DNA from: Larix kaempferi
Taxonomy: Eukaryota > Streptophyta > Pinopsida > Pinales > Pinaceae
NCBI GenBank assembly: GCA_027924585.1
Contig: BSBM01000809.1
Location: 3,427,001-3,491,000 of the forward strand
Length of the DNA stretch: 64,000 bases
Reading direction: 5' to 3'
Shown here in pieces: positions 52,435-63,045 of this stretch (positions are counted from its first letter, which is position 1; every line of letters begins with the position of its first letter). The notes under the pieces are model-generated. The model saw nothing but the letters and a program-made list of their open reading frames with translations. It ran no database searches and was not told the origin of the DNA. A program made the position numbers and the translations under genes.

Positions 52435-54244
52435 CTCAAAGATGAAAACATCTTCTTGTTCACAAAGGCTTTGGATGCAAAAAGTGTATGGCAATTGATC
52501 AAATTCCATGGTCTTTGGTCTCGGGTTACTCACAGGAAGTATATCCACCTATATTTCTTCGTGGATTGGCTATGTAATCCAAATACCTCCCTCTAGAACG
52601 CTTCTTCGATTTGGAAGGCTCTTATTATTGCACTCCCTCTGGTATGCAATTGTTTATGTTGGAAGGTTGGAAAAGAATCGTTAGTCCAAATTGGACTTGA
52701 TTCATGGGTAGGCTGCAAAGTGAATTTCCACTTGCCCAACAAGATGATACTTCACTTAAGGGATTGAGGGATTTACTTCCTATCTTAGGTGGTGGATCTC
52801 CCAAATTCTTTCATTTGGCACCAGGCCTGGTTGACTAGTAGATCGCTCAACTTTTTTGATGAAGATAGGGGTATTTGGGACAAATACATTGACCAGTTGC
52901 AAGAAAGCCTGGTTTGGTTTAAAGACGAGGAAGATTCCCTTATCTGGACTAAGCATTCAAGTAAGTTTTACTCTTCAAAATTTGACTAGAATGTTCTCAA
53001 TGAACAAGAGGACCAGGGTCTGGCTAGATCGTAGTGGAAGGTGATATGGTGCTTTCAAAGCCCCTCTAAAGTGTGGATCCCCATGTGGCTTATCCTAAAC
53101 AATAGCATTCCTACTTGGGATATTGTCCAAAGAAGATTTTACGTAGGCTCTGGAAGATGTAGTCTCCATCTATCCTAGGAGGAAACAAATCTTCATTTGT
53201 TTATATATTGCTCTTTTACTCAAAGTGTCTAGAATGAAGTTACTGGTGTGATTGGTTTACATGGCATATGGGAAGGAATCTCCATTGAGGCTGCTCTCAA
53301 GAAATGGCGTGAACATGAAAATACAAAACCTCTCCTTGCACTACCATTGTTGGTTGCATGGGGGCTTTGGCTTGCTCGCAAGTTTTCTATTTTTGCCGAT
53401 AAGGTACAGTATCTGTTGGCCATCGCCATTCAGAGCTAAACCTTATAACGGATGTAGTTCTCAACAACCAAAGATTAAAATCCCAAAGCTGCAGGTTGGG
53501 GAGGTGATAGATTGAGACAAGCACTGGGCGTTTTTTGACATTGCCTTACAAGAGGAAAATCTCCTTGTGGGCGCTGGAGGTATTTACATCTATTTGCTTC
53601 TGTACCCATCGTTTCAAGGCTGGTCTTGGAAATGGCACAAACAATGCCACGGAGTTGTGCGCTCCGAGGTTAGTTTTGACCCTGACAATAGAACGTGGAT
53701 TAAACTCTGTGCACATATATGGTGACTCCTAGCTGGTTGTGAATTGGATCAAAGGTAAATATAGTCTACAAGCTCTGTTGGAAGAGACCATATTGCTGTA
53801 TAATTCCATCCAAAACATATCTATCTCTCATATTCTCTGTGATTGAAACCAGGAAGTGGATCTCCTGTCAAAGGAGGCCATACATATGACTTGGGGATCT
53901 TGGCTAATTTTTTATCCTGAAAAGGATAGGGGATTGGAGTATCTCCATGCACCATTTCTATAGTTTCTAGTGCCAGGCTATATTTTTGTCTCTTTTTGTA
54001 GCTCTTTCTTGATTTATTTCTGTCTATAATTGTATACATATCAGATATATATGAGCTCCTTTTGGATATTTTCTTAACTTTGAAAATGCGCTTAAGAACT
54101 CTTTTTTGCTGGTTAAATCTGGGGCACCCTTGTGCCACATATCCAAAGCCTGGGAAAGGTCATCACTATATAAATGCTCAAGTGCGTCTGACATATGTAA
54201 TTTCCTTTTACAGAAATGAAATTATGATTTTTTTCTGCGGAAAA
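52435..54244 (+). pseudogene. LINE ORF2 C-terminal: zf-RVT and RNase H, 3'UTR
   Basis: NLKDENIFLFTKALDAKSVW, then WDKYIDQLQESLVWF, then zf-RVT near 53,035-53,235 (SPSKVWIPMWLILNNSIPTW, HLFIYCSFTQSV) and RNase H at 53,515-53,900 in two frames (HWAFFDIALQEENLLVGAGG, then GLGNGTNNATELCAPRLVL and NSVHIYGDS-stop-LVVNWIKG). The first acid is in a degraded FFDIA (usually FFDGA); E and GDS blocks are present. The 3'UTR follows to the A-run at 54,241-54,248. Confidence 0.8.
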
Positions 54245-54259
54245 AAAACCACCCTAGAT

Positions 54260-54689
54260 TCATCTTAACTCTCAATTCTCAATTTATCAAGCATTAATAG
54301 GGATCAAATTCTTCAAGGTGCAAATCTTACCTTAATTCTTCACACCCTCAAAAAGGTTTGCATCCTGAGGGATTTGATCTCTCTCAATGTTTGATAGATC
54401 TGGGGTTAAGATGGATCTATGCTGATATGTGTTGAGCCACAAAGTTGTTGTGCTTGTTGGCCAATCTCATATGTGTTTGTAGCTTATTATTTTGGGAGGG
54501 GGATTTGATCGTGTTGATGAAGAGGTTATTGACTTTTGTCTTTGAAGATAATCTTGTCCATATGGAGCCAAATACATATGGATTATGTATACAAAATCTA
54601 AGTTGTATTTTGGTCAATTCCAAGCTAATTTGCAAATGGCCACTTCAGAGCATGTCTAAACATATTTTTCTAGTTTAGGGCTCCATTGC
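54260..54689. other. Sequence between two LINEs
   Basis: No domain recognised; probably part of the older LINE downstream, into or beside which the 41.3-54.2 kb LINE inserted. Confidence 0.35.
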
Positions 54690-56269
54690 AAACCTTTTTC
54701 CCATTTGCACGACTATGTTTGTTGGAGCAGGACCTTGTCCATCGTCTCCCACCCTGCCCTACAGACTAAATGTCTCACTCTTGGGCTCACCTAAAGGCTA
54801 AGTGTATCCATCTCAAGGGAGAATTGTCTGAGAAGTTGCTAAGCCAAGCTAGGAGGACTCTAGATGGTATCTGTTTAGTAATGGCAAGCATAACTATGCC
54901 AGATCTTGGGAACAACAACTCATAGTCTATGAAGATAATAGATCTAGTGGGGCTTATGCCACGAAATTGTACTTTTAGGAACTCTTGCGGAAATAGTTAT
55001 TTGAATGGATCATGGTCATCACTCATCAAAGACCACAATGGAAAGCAAAAAGCAGAATGTGAACCAGTAAATAAATATTTTAGACACACTCTGAGAGAAT
55101 TTTAACTTCAATTGGGTGTGACGTGGCCAGAAGTGAAGCCAAGGAGATAATCTGAAATATAGCATGAAAGAAAATTCCTTCTAATGAGCATGGGTTCCTC
55201 ACATTCCATTTAGATAGGGATGAGCTCTTCAAGGCCATCCGCTATATGGATAAAGAAAAATCTCCTTGAGTCAGTGATCTACCTTGTGAATTCTATCTAG
55301 CACTATGGTAGGAATTTGGAGATGATTTTTGGAAGGTGTGCCGTTAGGCCTTACACAGGAATTATGGAACAACAAGTAATGCAAAACTTATGAAATCAAT
55401 ACCAAAAAGTTCAAAGGAGGAGGATGTAGGATGCTGGAGATGTATCTCTTTGTTCACTGTTTCCCATGTATCGCATCAAAGGTACAACGTCAAGAACAAT
55501 CTGTCCTAAGCAAGCAAGCTTTATAAGGGGTGTTTCATCTTGGATAATCTCTTCACAGCATTAGAAAGCAGGTGATCTTCCTCAAAATGGACTTTGACAA
55601 AGCCTATGATAGAATAGAGTGGGACTTCATTCTAGACATGCTTCAATGGTCGGGCTTTGGAAACTTCTCCTTCCAAGTTGTAATATTCTTTTCACTGGTG
55701 CCTTTGCTAAGGCTTAGGTTAATGGTCTCTTATATGTAACAATCTTTCTGCATAGATCTATCTGGCAAGGGTGTTCCTTGGCTCCTTTCTTGCATGCTAT
55801 TGTAATGGATGCTTTCAATATCTCCTTAAGACAACCTGATTTCAAGGACAGATTCAGGGCATCTTGCTTCTTGGTGGTGGTCACCTTCTAAATGTGCATT
55901 TTGATAATGGCTCGATCTTCACTCCAAAGGTTACCCAACATTATGTACAATGAACATTAGTCATTGAGAACAAACAAGGGCCTTCATTATAAGACACGCT
56001 GACCATCTTGAATGACTAAACAAGAAGTGGAAGATCATCCAACTAGGGCAAGTCATTTCATACCTAGGCACCACTTTTGGAATAGATGTGTCTACGAAGG
56101 ATTGGTGGGTTTGGATCTTAAAGAAACTTTAGATAAAACTGAAAAAAATGAATTGCCAAGATATACCAATATCAGAAAGAAGCACCATTATAGATAGCAT
56201 TTTAGCTGCAAGACATGTTTACTAATCTGGTTTTTTCTCCAATAGCTTCAGGATATAGGAAGTTAGAGC
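54690..56269 (+). pseudogene. LINE reverse transcriptase fragment, heavily decayed
   Basis: SPGVSDLPCEFYLALW, then IPKSSKEEDVGCWRCISLFT, then KMDFDKAYDRIEWDFILDML (an RT catalytic block; F-D-K-A-Y-D-R), FIIRHADHLE and IQLGQVISYLGTTFGID are spread over several frames. This is a LINE RT of a family different from the 41.3-kb element. It is cut at 56,270 by the copia LTR. Confidence 0.7.
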
Positions 56270-56711
56270 TGTTGAGATTCATAAGGGATAGCGAGAGAAT
56301 CGAACAAAACCAAGACAAACCCAACTGCTGCAATAAGAGAAACATAAGCAAGCTCTAGGGCAGCACAACACTTGAAGTGATGTCACATAAGAGGAGCACA
56401 ATCCTAGAAAGAGAAAACAATCCAAGAAGAAGTGTGCTAGAGAGAAAAACAAACGCAAGCACAAGAGAGAGCACAACACTTGATGATGCCCTTAGGAAAA
56501 TTGCTTTTATTAAGAATGAATGAATCACTTGAATGAATAATACAAATGAGAATTGGTATATAAATACCCAACTCAAAGGTAGGGTGCTTTCCTAATAGGG
56601 TTTTGAGCCTACGTGTACAAGGTTGGCCTTAATCAAACCTACAAATCTAATAATGATATAATTTAGGGTCGACCATGGCCAGAAGTGAAGATTATACCCC
56701 TATTCTTAACA
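56270..56711 (-). mobile_element. 3' LTR of the minus-strand copia element (442 bp)
   Basis: Plus strand starts TGTTGAGATTC and ends TATTCTTAACA (TGTT/AACA ends). On the minus strand it is preceded by a polypurine tract AAGCGGGGA (56,712-56,720). TATA-like TATTTATATACC (minus) at about 56,557-56,568. Confidence 0.75.
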
Positions 56712-57112
56712 TCCCCGCTTAATCTGAGCAATGGCTCGCATAGAGAAGACATTACATGTCCACCCTTAATGCTGAGCAAGGGCCAGATAGAGAAGACAAT
56801 ACATATCATTCCCCCTTGAATGCCATATCTCTCCCTCTAGTATCCAGTGGGATCTTTGGCAACATTGATTGTGCAGTGGAGTATGAGTGGTGGACGAAGA
56901 TTTAGTTCAATAGGCATATCATCAACCTTGTTGAGAAGGGCATGTGGTGGTGGAGGCTTCTAATGATGCTTTGATTCGCCTTCTAGTGCAAGAAAATTGA
57001 CTACATCTACAGGTGTGGATATGACCAACTTGGCCATAGGCCTTGACCTAGCATGAGGAAAATGAGCTAGATTAGATGGATTGATGAAGTAGTATTCTTC
57101 ATCATCATTGAA
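56712..57112 (-). pseudogene. Copia element: linker downstream of integrase, RT deleted
   Basis: Minus-strand frame FNDDEEYYFINPSNLAHFPH then RPMAKLVISTPVDVVNFLAL and PPPHALLNKVDDMPIE. It continues the Ser/Glu-rich linker found on the far side of the TRIM. RT and RNase H, which should follow, are missing, and the sequence goes straight to PPT and LTR. Confidence 0.6.
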
Positions 57113-57117
57113 TTGCT

Positions 57118-57444
57118 TGTTGGCATTTGCGTCCAGTGCTCCATGTGAGTTTCGTGACATGGTTTAACCCCCTCTCGTGGGTCCTAACTTTGGCGATTGT
57201 ATCGAAGATTAACGCCTGCAGGTTTTGGTCTAACGACAATCGTGCTCCAACAACTGGTATCAGAGTGACAGGTCTCGAGTTCGAAACTCACCCGAGTAAC
57301 GCTGGGGGGGAGATTGTTGGCATTTGCGTCCAACGCTCCCTGTGAGTTTCGTGACATAACCCCCTCTCATGGATCCTAACTTTGGCGACTGTATTGAAGA
57401 TTAACACCTGCGGGCTTTGGTCTAACTACAGTCGTGCTCCAACA
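57118..57444 (+). mobile_element. TRIM: 327-bp miniature LTR retrotransposon
   Basis: Two LTRs of 135 and 130 bp (57,118-57,252; 57,315-57,444), both TGTTGGCATTTGCGTCCA...GTCGTGCTCCAACA-like (TGTTGG/CCAACA ends), enclose only 62 bp. The inside has TGGTATCAGAG (57,255), the primer site for initiator Met-tRNA, and a G-run polypurine tract (57,304-57,311). Perfect TSD TTGCT at 57,113-57,117 and 57,445-57,449. No coding capacity; it depends on other elements. LTRs differ at roughly 12 positions by eye. Confidence 0.95.
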
Positions 57445-57449
57445 TTGCT

Positions 57450-57773
57450 CAACCACTAGCGGAGTGCAAGAAGAAACATTTAGTATAGGAGAGACTTTTG
57501 CAAGATTGGGGCTGGAAGAGTCATGAATAAGGTCTTGGTCATCATCTTCTACTTGCCTAGTCATTGTAGGAAGAGTACTTGAGGAAACACTCTTAGAGTT
57601 AAGAGGACGATCAACATCATAATGTGAAGGAGAAAGATCCATTGAAACATGCCGAGAATCCTCTGTAATAAGGCGTGGGAAATATCCCAATGGATTATGA
57701 GATGAAAATTCATCAAAGATAACATCTCTACATTCAATCACTTTGTGAGTGGAGGTATTGTTATCACACAACT
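57450..57773 (-). pseudogene. Copia element: end of integrase and linker
   Basis: KLCDNNTSTHKVIECRDVIF (the S.dV.F.E block that ends copia integrase regions), DEFSSHNPLGYFPRL, then a Ser/Asp-rich linker with RQVEDDDQDLIHDSSSP and CTPLVVEQ, where the TRIM interrupts. The upstream partner GYNEFSGHIFY is at 62,056-62,090, on the other side of the 4.27-kb insertion. Confidence 0.8.
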
Positions 57774-57778
57774 TGTAG

Positions 57779-60700
57779 TTGTCCCTAGAGGTATCCCATC
57801 CGGGATGGTATAGGAGATGGACAACTAAAGAGGTGACCCAAGAGATGCCACGGTTCCCAATGCAAGTTGGGTGTCACGATAACCGAGGCACTCTTCACTT
57901 TAGATCAAGACTAATCAAGATCAAGGGGGAGACCCTAGCCAATCAATGAAGACTAGCTAACCCAAAGGTTCCTAGGGAATGTGTAAGTTGAATCACGGAA
58001 ACCAACGGTGAGTTAAATCTATGAAAGTTAAGTGGACCCAAGGTTGAAGTGTGGTTGAAGAGGCTTAAGGGGTGACAAGTGTTTCAACCAATGAATGACT
58101 AGGGCCACTTATGAGGTTTGGATAGATCTAAAGAGATCTAGTACCATGAAAATTACACATGTGGGGCCCACTCCTTGAAATGTGGAAAATCGTTCAAATG
58201 GGGCCCACAAGGTCAAGTTTAAAGGTGAAAATGGTACTAAGGGGTATGCAAAGGATGGATCTATGATTTCAAGATGAAAGAGGCATTACCCACATATGGG
58301 ATCTAGCAAAAGACCACTAACCCAATGAGTGTGATTTACCCAAGGGAGACTAGTGCCTTAAATTGAGGGGGGAAATGGAGTCCAAATTCCACCAAATTAT
58401 AGATCGGGGTAGTTAAGGTGATTAACAAGGTGGGTTTAAAATATCAAGTCCAAATGCTTTCTAGATCTCCATAGATCTGAGATTGAAAATGCATCACCAA
58501 GTGACCCAAGTGGGGCTCAACCCTCAAAATGAGGAATGGGGCCCACAAGGTGAAAATCAACAAGGTGAAGCACTAGGGGTAGGTTATCAAGGTTGATCTA
58601 TTCAAATCAAGTGGGATCTCACCTACCCATGTCAAGGAACTACCCAAACTAGCCTTCCTCAAAGAGTGCGAATTGCCTCAAGGAGGGCTAGGTGCCTTGG
58701 GAAGTGGGTCAAATGGAGGCCAATCACCACCAAACTATAGATCCAAACTGTCATGGATGCTATGGAGGTGGGTTTTAAATTTTATACCCAAAGCCAAGCT
58801 AGATCCAAGTAGATCTAAAAAAATGTAAAATGAGGGTTTTGATTTTAATTGTTTATGTGACCAATAGGATGGAGAACAAGCGAAATGGATATGTACCTTG
58901 TAGATATTACCTCAAAAGCTTGCGGCTACTTTGCATATGTATGATTCTTGCCCTTAGTTACAATTCCAAGCTTGATCCAAGTGTCTTCAACCAAAATCGT
59001 CCAAGCCCTAGGAGGAGAGATGTCCCATCCAACCTGTAAATCAAACTACAAGATGTTAGATTTGATCCACAAATCAATGAGATCTAAGCATGTGATGTCA
59101 AAGAAGCAATCAATGGACAAAGCACAATTGAAAAACTCCCTCAAGATGAAGACGTCTTGCCCATGGGGGATGTGAGCAACCCCTACAATCTTCCCATCAA
59201 GCAAGTCGCACTCTAGCTCCAAAGCAATTCGGTCTCCCTCTGTAGAAGTCAATTTCACCTGTTACAAGCAAACATGTCTAAAAGAAGAGATGCATAACCA
59301 TGTACAAGAGCAACCCAATCAAATCCAAGAAGTAGATCTCCAAAGATAGTATTTTATTCCAAATTTTCCAGAGCCCAAAGGTGCTTTTACAATAGGGGGG
59401 TCTCCTCCTTTTATAGGATAATAAAGACCAAAACCCTAAACCACAAAACCACTTTTTGAAATGAGTGGTTGAGATCAAAAGATATAACAATCTAATCAAT
59501 GGCTAAGATGAGCCAATACAATATATCACATGGATCACTAAACTAAATGATGATGTCATAGCTAGAAATGACTCAATGAGGGTGACGTCATACATGGGGG
59601 TGGCTAAAAGTACATGTGCCACATCATCAAGACCAAGACAAGTCACTACAAGCTCATGGTGGGGCTAGGAGGCATTAATTTCCTTCACTAGCATATCCCC
59701 ATTGCACAATAATATAAAATATAAGTCTATGACATTTCCAAGTAACACAAATGATCAAATCTTGTCCCCAAAATCTGAGAGAGACATGCAGTAAAAGTTC
59801 TCCTGTGGCCACTGTGGACCCCATTGACTAATGCCAATTGATCTGGAAGAAGGGGGGCTCACAATGGATGACCTCTGAGAAGACCAAGTGCCAAAACCTT
59901 GCGTCAATTGCCCAAATCGAATTCCTTAGTGACCCTTTTATTCCATTTTTTTATCCTCCTGAAAATCCTGAAAGTGCCCCAAACTGCCACCTAGGGTGCC
60001 TGCGCTGTCAAACTGAGTGTACCAGGCTTTCTGGAAGGGGGGTATAATGGTAAAAACAAATGGATGGACCACCCCCTTCCTCTACAGCGCCCTAGGCAAC
60101 GACTGGCCTCCAATGCCTTTGTTGGACAGGCTGGATCAGCATGTCCAAACTGGTCAACAGGTGGATAACTGCAACTATCATCATCAGAAGTGCCCGAAAC
60201 TGAAAGATAAGTGTCTCAATGGATCCAGAAAACCCAAATCCACTAGAGATGAGTACTCATACACCTCATGATAACCTGTGGGGTCATCAGTATGGTCCAC
60301 CATACCCAGACAGTGTAAAATATGATGAAATGGAAATAATAATAAAACTGATCAACTGCATCAATCATCATCTGAAGCATATGTCCAACATATGGAATCA
60401 TCAATAAGTGTATGTGGGACCATAGATCATCATCCATAAGCATAAGTGGTCCATCTCATCATGGATCCCAAGAATGACCATGGTCAAACTATGTTTGACT
60501 AGGTCAAAATACAACCAAAGACTAGATTATAACAATAGACTAAGACATGTTCCTTTAATCACACTCACAGCTTAACTTAAAGTATAAACATCATTCAGTG
60601 GTAGTTAATACATATATATTTAAATGCTATTTATGGTTTACTTGCACAGAAGCTTTAAAGACATACTCACCCAATGGACATGGCCTAACTGCTAGCAAAG

Positions 60701-62050
60701 GATGAAGGCTAAGGACAAAGCTAGGCAAAGGGGATGACTTGACCAACTCAACTAAGTGACACTTTGGACGGGGAAAGGGGAAGCTACAACTCTGTGCTGG
60801 ACAAAATAACAAAGGGAAGGGCAGTGCCTCACAAATGGATAAGTTGTTTAGAGAGTGCTTATTCAACTTAGGCATCATGTCTACATCAAGTTGATCCAGG
60901 TTCATTAGGATCATTCATTTAATTTCCATGGCCTTTTTGGTCTATATGACCCCTCTGGGATTTCACATGCGCTAAAAAGCACAACTAATCGCAGCTTGCA
61001 TCCAGGGTATATTTACATTTACAAGGTCAGCAATATTTAGATACAACATTTGTTTAACCATTGCTTTTTGGACCTTTCTATACCCTTCATGGGGTATTTT
61101 ATCATTTCATTGCTTTAGTCTTTATTCATCGTGTGTTAAGAAACACATTCTAGAATTTTAAGTTCACAGGCTTTAAAAGAGATTTCCAATATAAGTAGTA
61201 CATGTGCTTTCAATTTTAGCCAAGAACAACTCAAGTGACTAGAGGGAATCCCGCACAAAGCCAAACATCGGGACAACCGACCAGAATGATCTAGGCATAA
61301 AATCCAACTCACCAAAGGCAAGTTTTGTCACCAACTCAGAGTCGAGACACAAAACAAACGTGGATGCTGTCCAACACAGAGGTAGAAAAGGGGAAGTCCT
61401 CCATATCAAAAAGTCAAGAAGGCAAGTCAAGGTGAGAGCCAAATAGGGAAGATCATGGATGGATGGAGTCAAGTGAATGTGGTGCCTAGGATAGCAGACA
61501 AACATGTCAGGAAAGACCATGTCTATGCTCACAGGAGGGTAATGAAACCAATGAGTATTGTCAGAAAACCTTAGTGTGCAAGTAATACATCCAATTTTAT
61601 ATTTATAACACCATCCAAGATATTTCATTTCATTATTTAAATAGTACCGCCACATCATGAGTTATATACCAAGTCAATGCTATGAAGGTGACTAAAACAA
61701 CAAGATAATGATCTAATGATGACATCATAAGTCTAATGGTCACATCACTGTATATCACAAATAATCATCATAAAGAACCACTGAAACACTGCTGCAATAA
61801 TACAACTGGGCACTGTACTAAAACTGTATGGAACAAAAGGTCACATCAGTCATCAAATCTAAGCTCTCAAGGCTCAGCCTTGGCACAAGGGCTACTAAAT
61901 GTCTGATACATATGCTGCTCTGATCTGTAAGTGATCTCAAATAAATATGCTCATCATAGCTGATCTCTGTAAAAGCAAAGCTTTGGAAAGTGCAGATATC
62001 TGCTCAGCAAGAATAGTAGCCCAGCTACTATGGTGTGATAACAGGTATCA
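57779..62050 (-). mobile_element. 4.27-kb insertion in copia integrase, candidate giant solo LTR
   Basis: Flanked by TGTAG (57,774-57,778 and 62,051-62,055). Minus strand starts TGATACCTG and ends CTAGGGACAA. A TATA box CCTATAAAAGGAGG (minus) near 59,405-59,418 would leave 2.6 kb of U3 and 1.6 kb of R-U5. No ORF with a recognisable domain is present. Two to three diverged ~335-bp tandem units lie at 58,131-58,815, and a perfect 8-bp hairpin ATAGTAGC/GCTACTAT at 62,013-62,031. TG...AA ends instead of TG...CA and the lack of a second copy leave the LTR call open. Confidence 0.55.
58131..58815. repeat. Diverged 335-bp tandem repeat
   Basis: AGATCT...TAGATCT boundaries recur at about 58,131, 58,464 and 58,803. 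Each unit holds GTGGGGC(C/T)CA, GGGGCCCACAAGGT, TACCCA(C/T)AT, CACCAAA(T/C)TATAGATC and AGGTGGGTTT in the same order. Confidence 0.7.
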
Positions 62051-62055
62051 TGTAG

Positions 62056-63045
62056 AAAATATGCCCTGAAAACTCGTTGTAGCCCACCAAAATGTAGCAA
62101 TGATTTTTAGGTTCTGATTTGTTTCACTTTTCACTAGGATTATGGGTCCATGCACTTGATCCAAAAAAACTGAAATGCTAAATGGACATTTTGTTTCCAT
62201 ACCATTTCTCATTTGGAGTCATACCTTGAACAACATGAGCAGGTGTTTGATTGATGATGTGTCCTACACAGACAACCACTTCTCCGTAGAATTTAAGCTC
62301 CAATTGGTTGGAGTGATGCATGCATCAAGCCATCTCTAAAATAGCTTTATTATTCTATTCAAGTACTCCACTTTGCTCCAGAGTGTAGGGAATAGTCCTC
62401 TGCCATGAGAAATGAGAAATGCTTTGAAATCATTATCAGTATATTCTCCTCCACCATAAGTATTGATACACTTAATCTTCTCCTTGCTTTGATTTTTCTT
62501 TGATGATTTAAATACTTTTGTATTTCCCAAAAACTTCATCCTTGGATTGAATGATGTATATCCAAAGGAAGAGGGAAAAATTATCAGTGAAGGTGAGGAA
62601 GTATTTAGCTCCCTCAAGAGAATGAGTGGTCGTAGGCCCACAAATATCACAGTGAACCAACTCAATAGGCTGAGAAGCTTGCCTCACTTTGCCCTTAGGA
62701 AATGACTCTTGATGATGTTTTCCCGACATACATCCTTCACAAACACTACTAGGTGGTTCAACATGTGGAAGATCATTAGCCACGTGGAAATGACTCATGT
62801 TACAAGGACTCAAAGTGTGTATGTCCCAAACTTTGATGCCATAGCATGCTGGCATCGTTGGCATTGGCTACCATAACAATTAATTCTTTTCATTTCCGAG
62901 GAAGGAGTCTTCCCCATCTTGTATATGAATTGGATTCATCAAAATATCTTGAGGAAATCACTTTAAAACCATCATTCATGTCTTTTACAACCCATCTATT
63001 TGGCCAAAATTCCACCTTTTTGTTGGTGTCTGTGATATGGTATAT
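62056..63045 (-). pseudogene. Copia element: GAG-preintegrase and integrase, broken
   Basis: Minus strand from 63,045: ITDTNKKVEFWPNRWVVKDM, then LPHVEPPSSVCEGCMSGKHH (Cys pair of HHCC), ELVHCDICGPTTTHSLEGAK (first D), then after a frameshift INTYGGGEYTDNDFKAFLIS (where family members have DGGGEY or DNGGEY; second D is Tyr here) and PTNWS/INQTPAHVVQGMTPNE with WYGNKMSI and VGYNEFSGHIFY. Order and blocks are copia. The gag and protease would lie above 63,045 but another repeat intervenes. Confidence 0.82.

Larger units (their letters stand above)
41309..54244 (+). mobile_element. L1-like LINE with four nested insertions
   Basis: Bounded by a perfect 15-bp target duplication AAAACCACCCTAGAT (41,294-41,308 and 54,245-54,259), the right copy merging with the terminal A-run. 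Inside are ORF1 (DUF4283-like) and ORF2 (APE endonuclease, RT, zf-RVT, RNase H) in order. Four insertions break it: 43,229-46,546, 47,675-48,971, 49,983-51,680 and 52,320-52,429. Removing them leaves about 6.5 kb, a normal size for a full-length plant L1 element. Stops and frameshifts occur throughout both ORFs. Confidence 0.88.
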
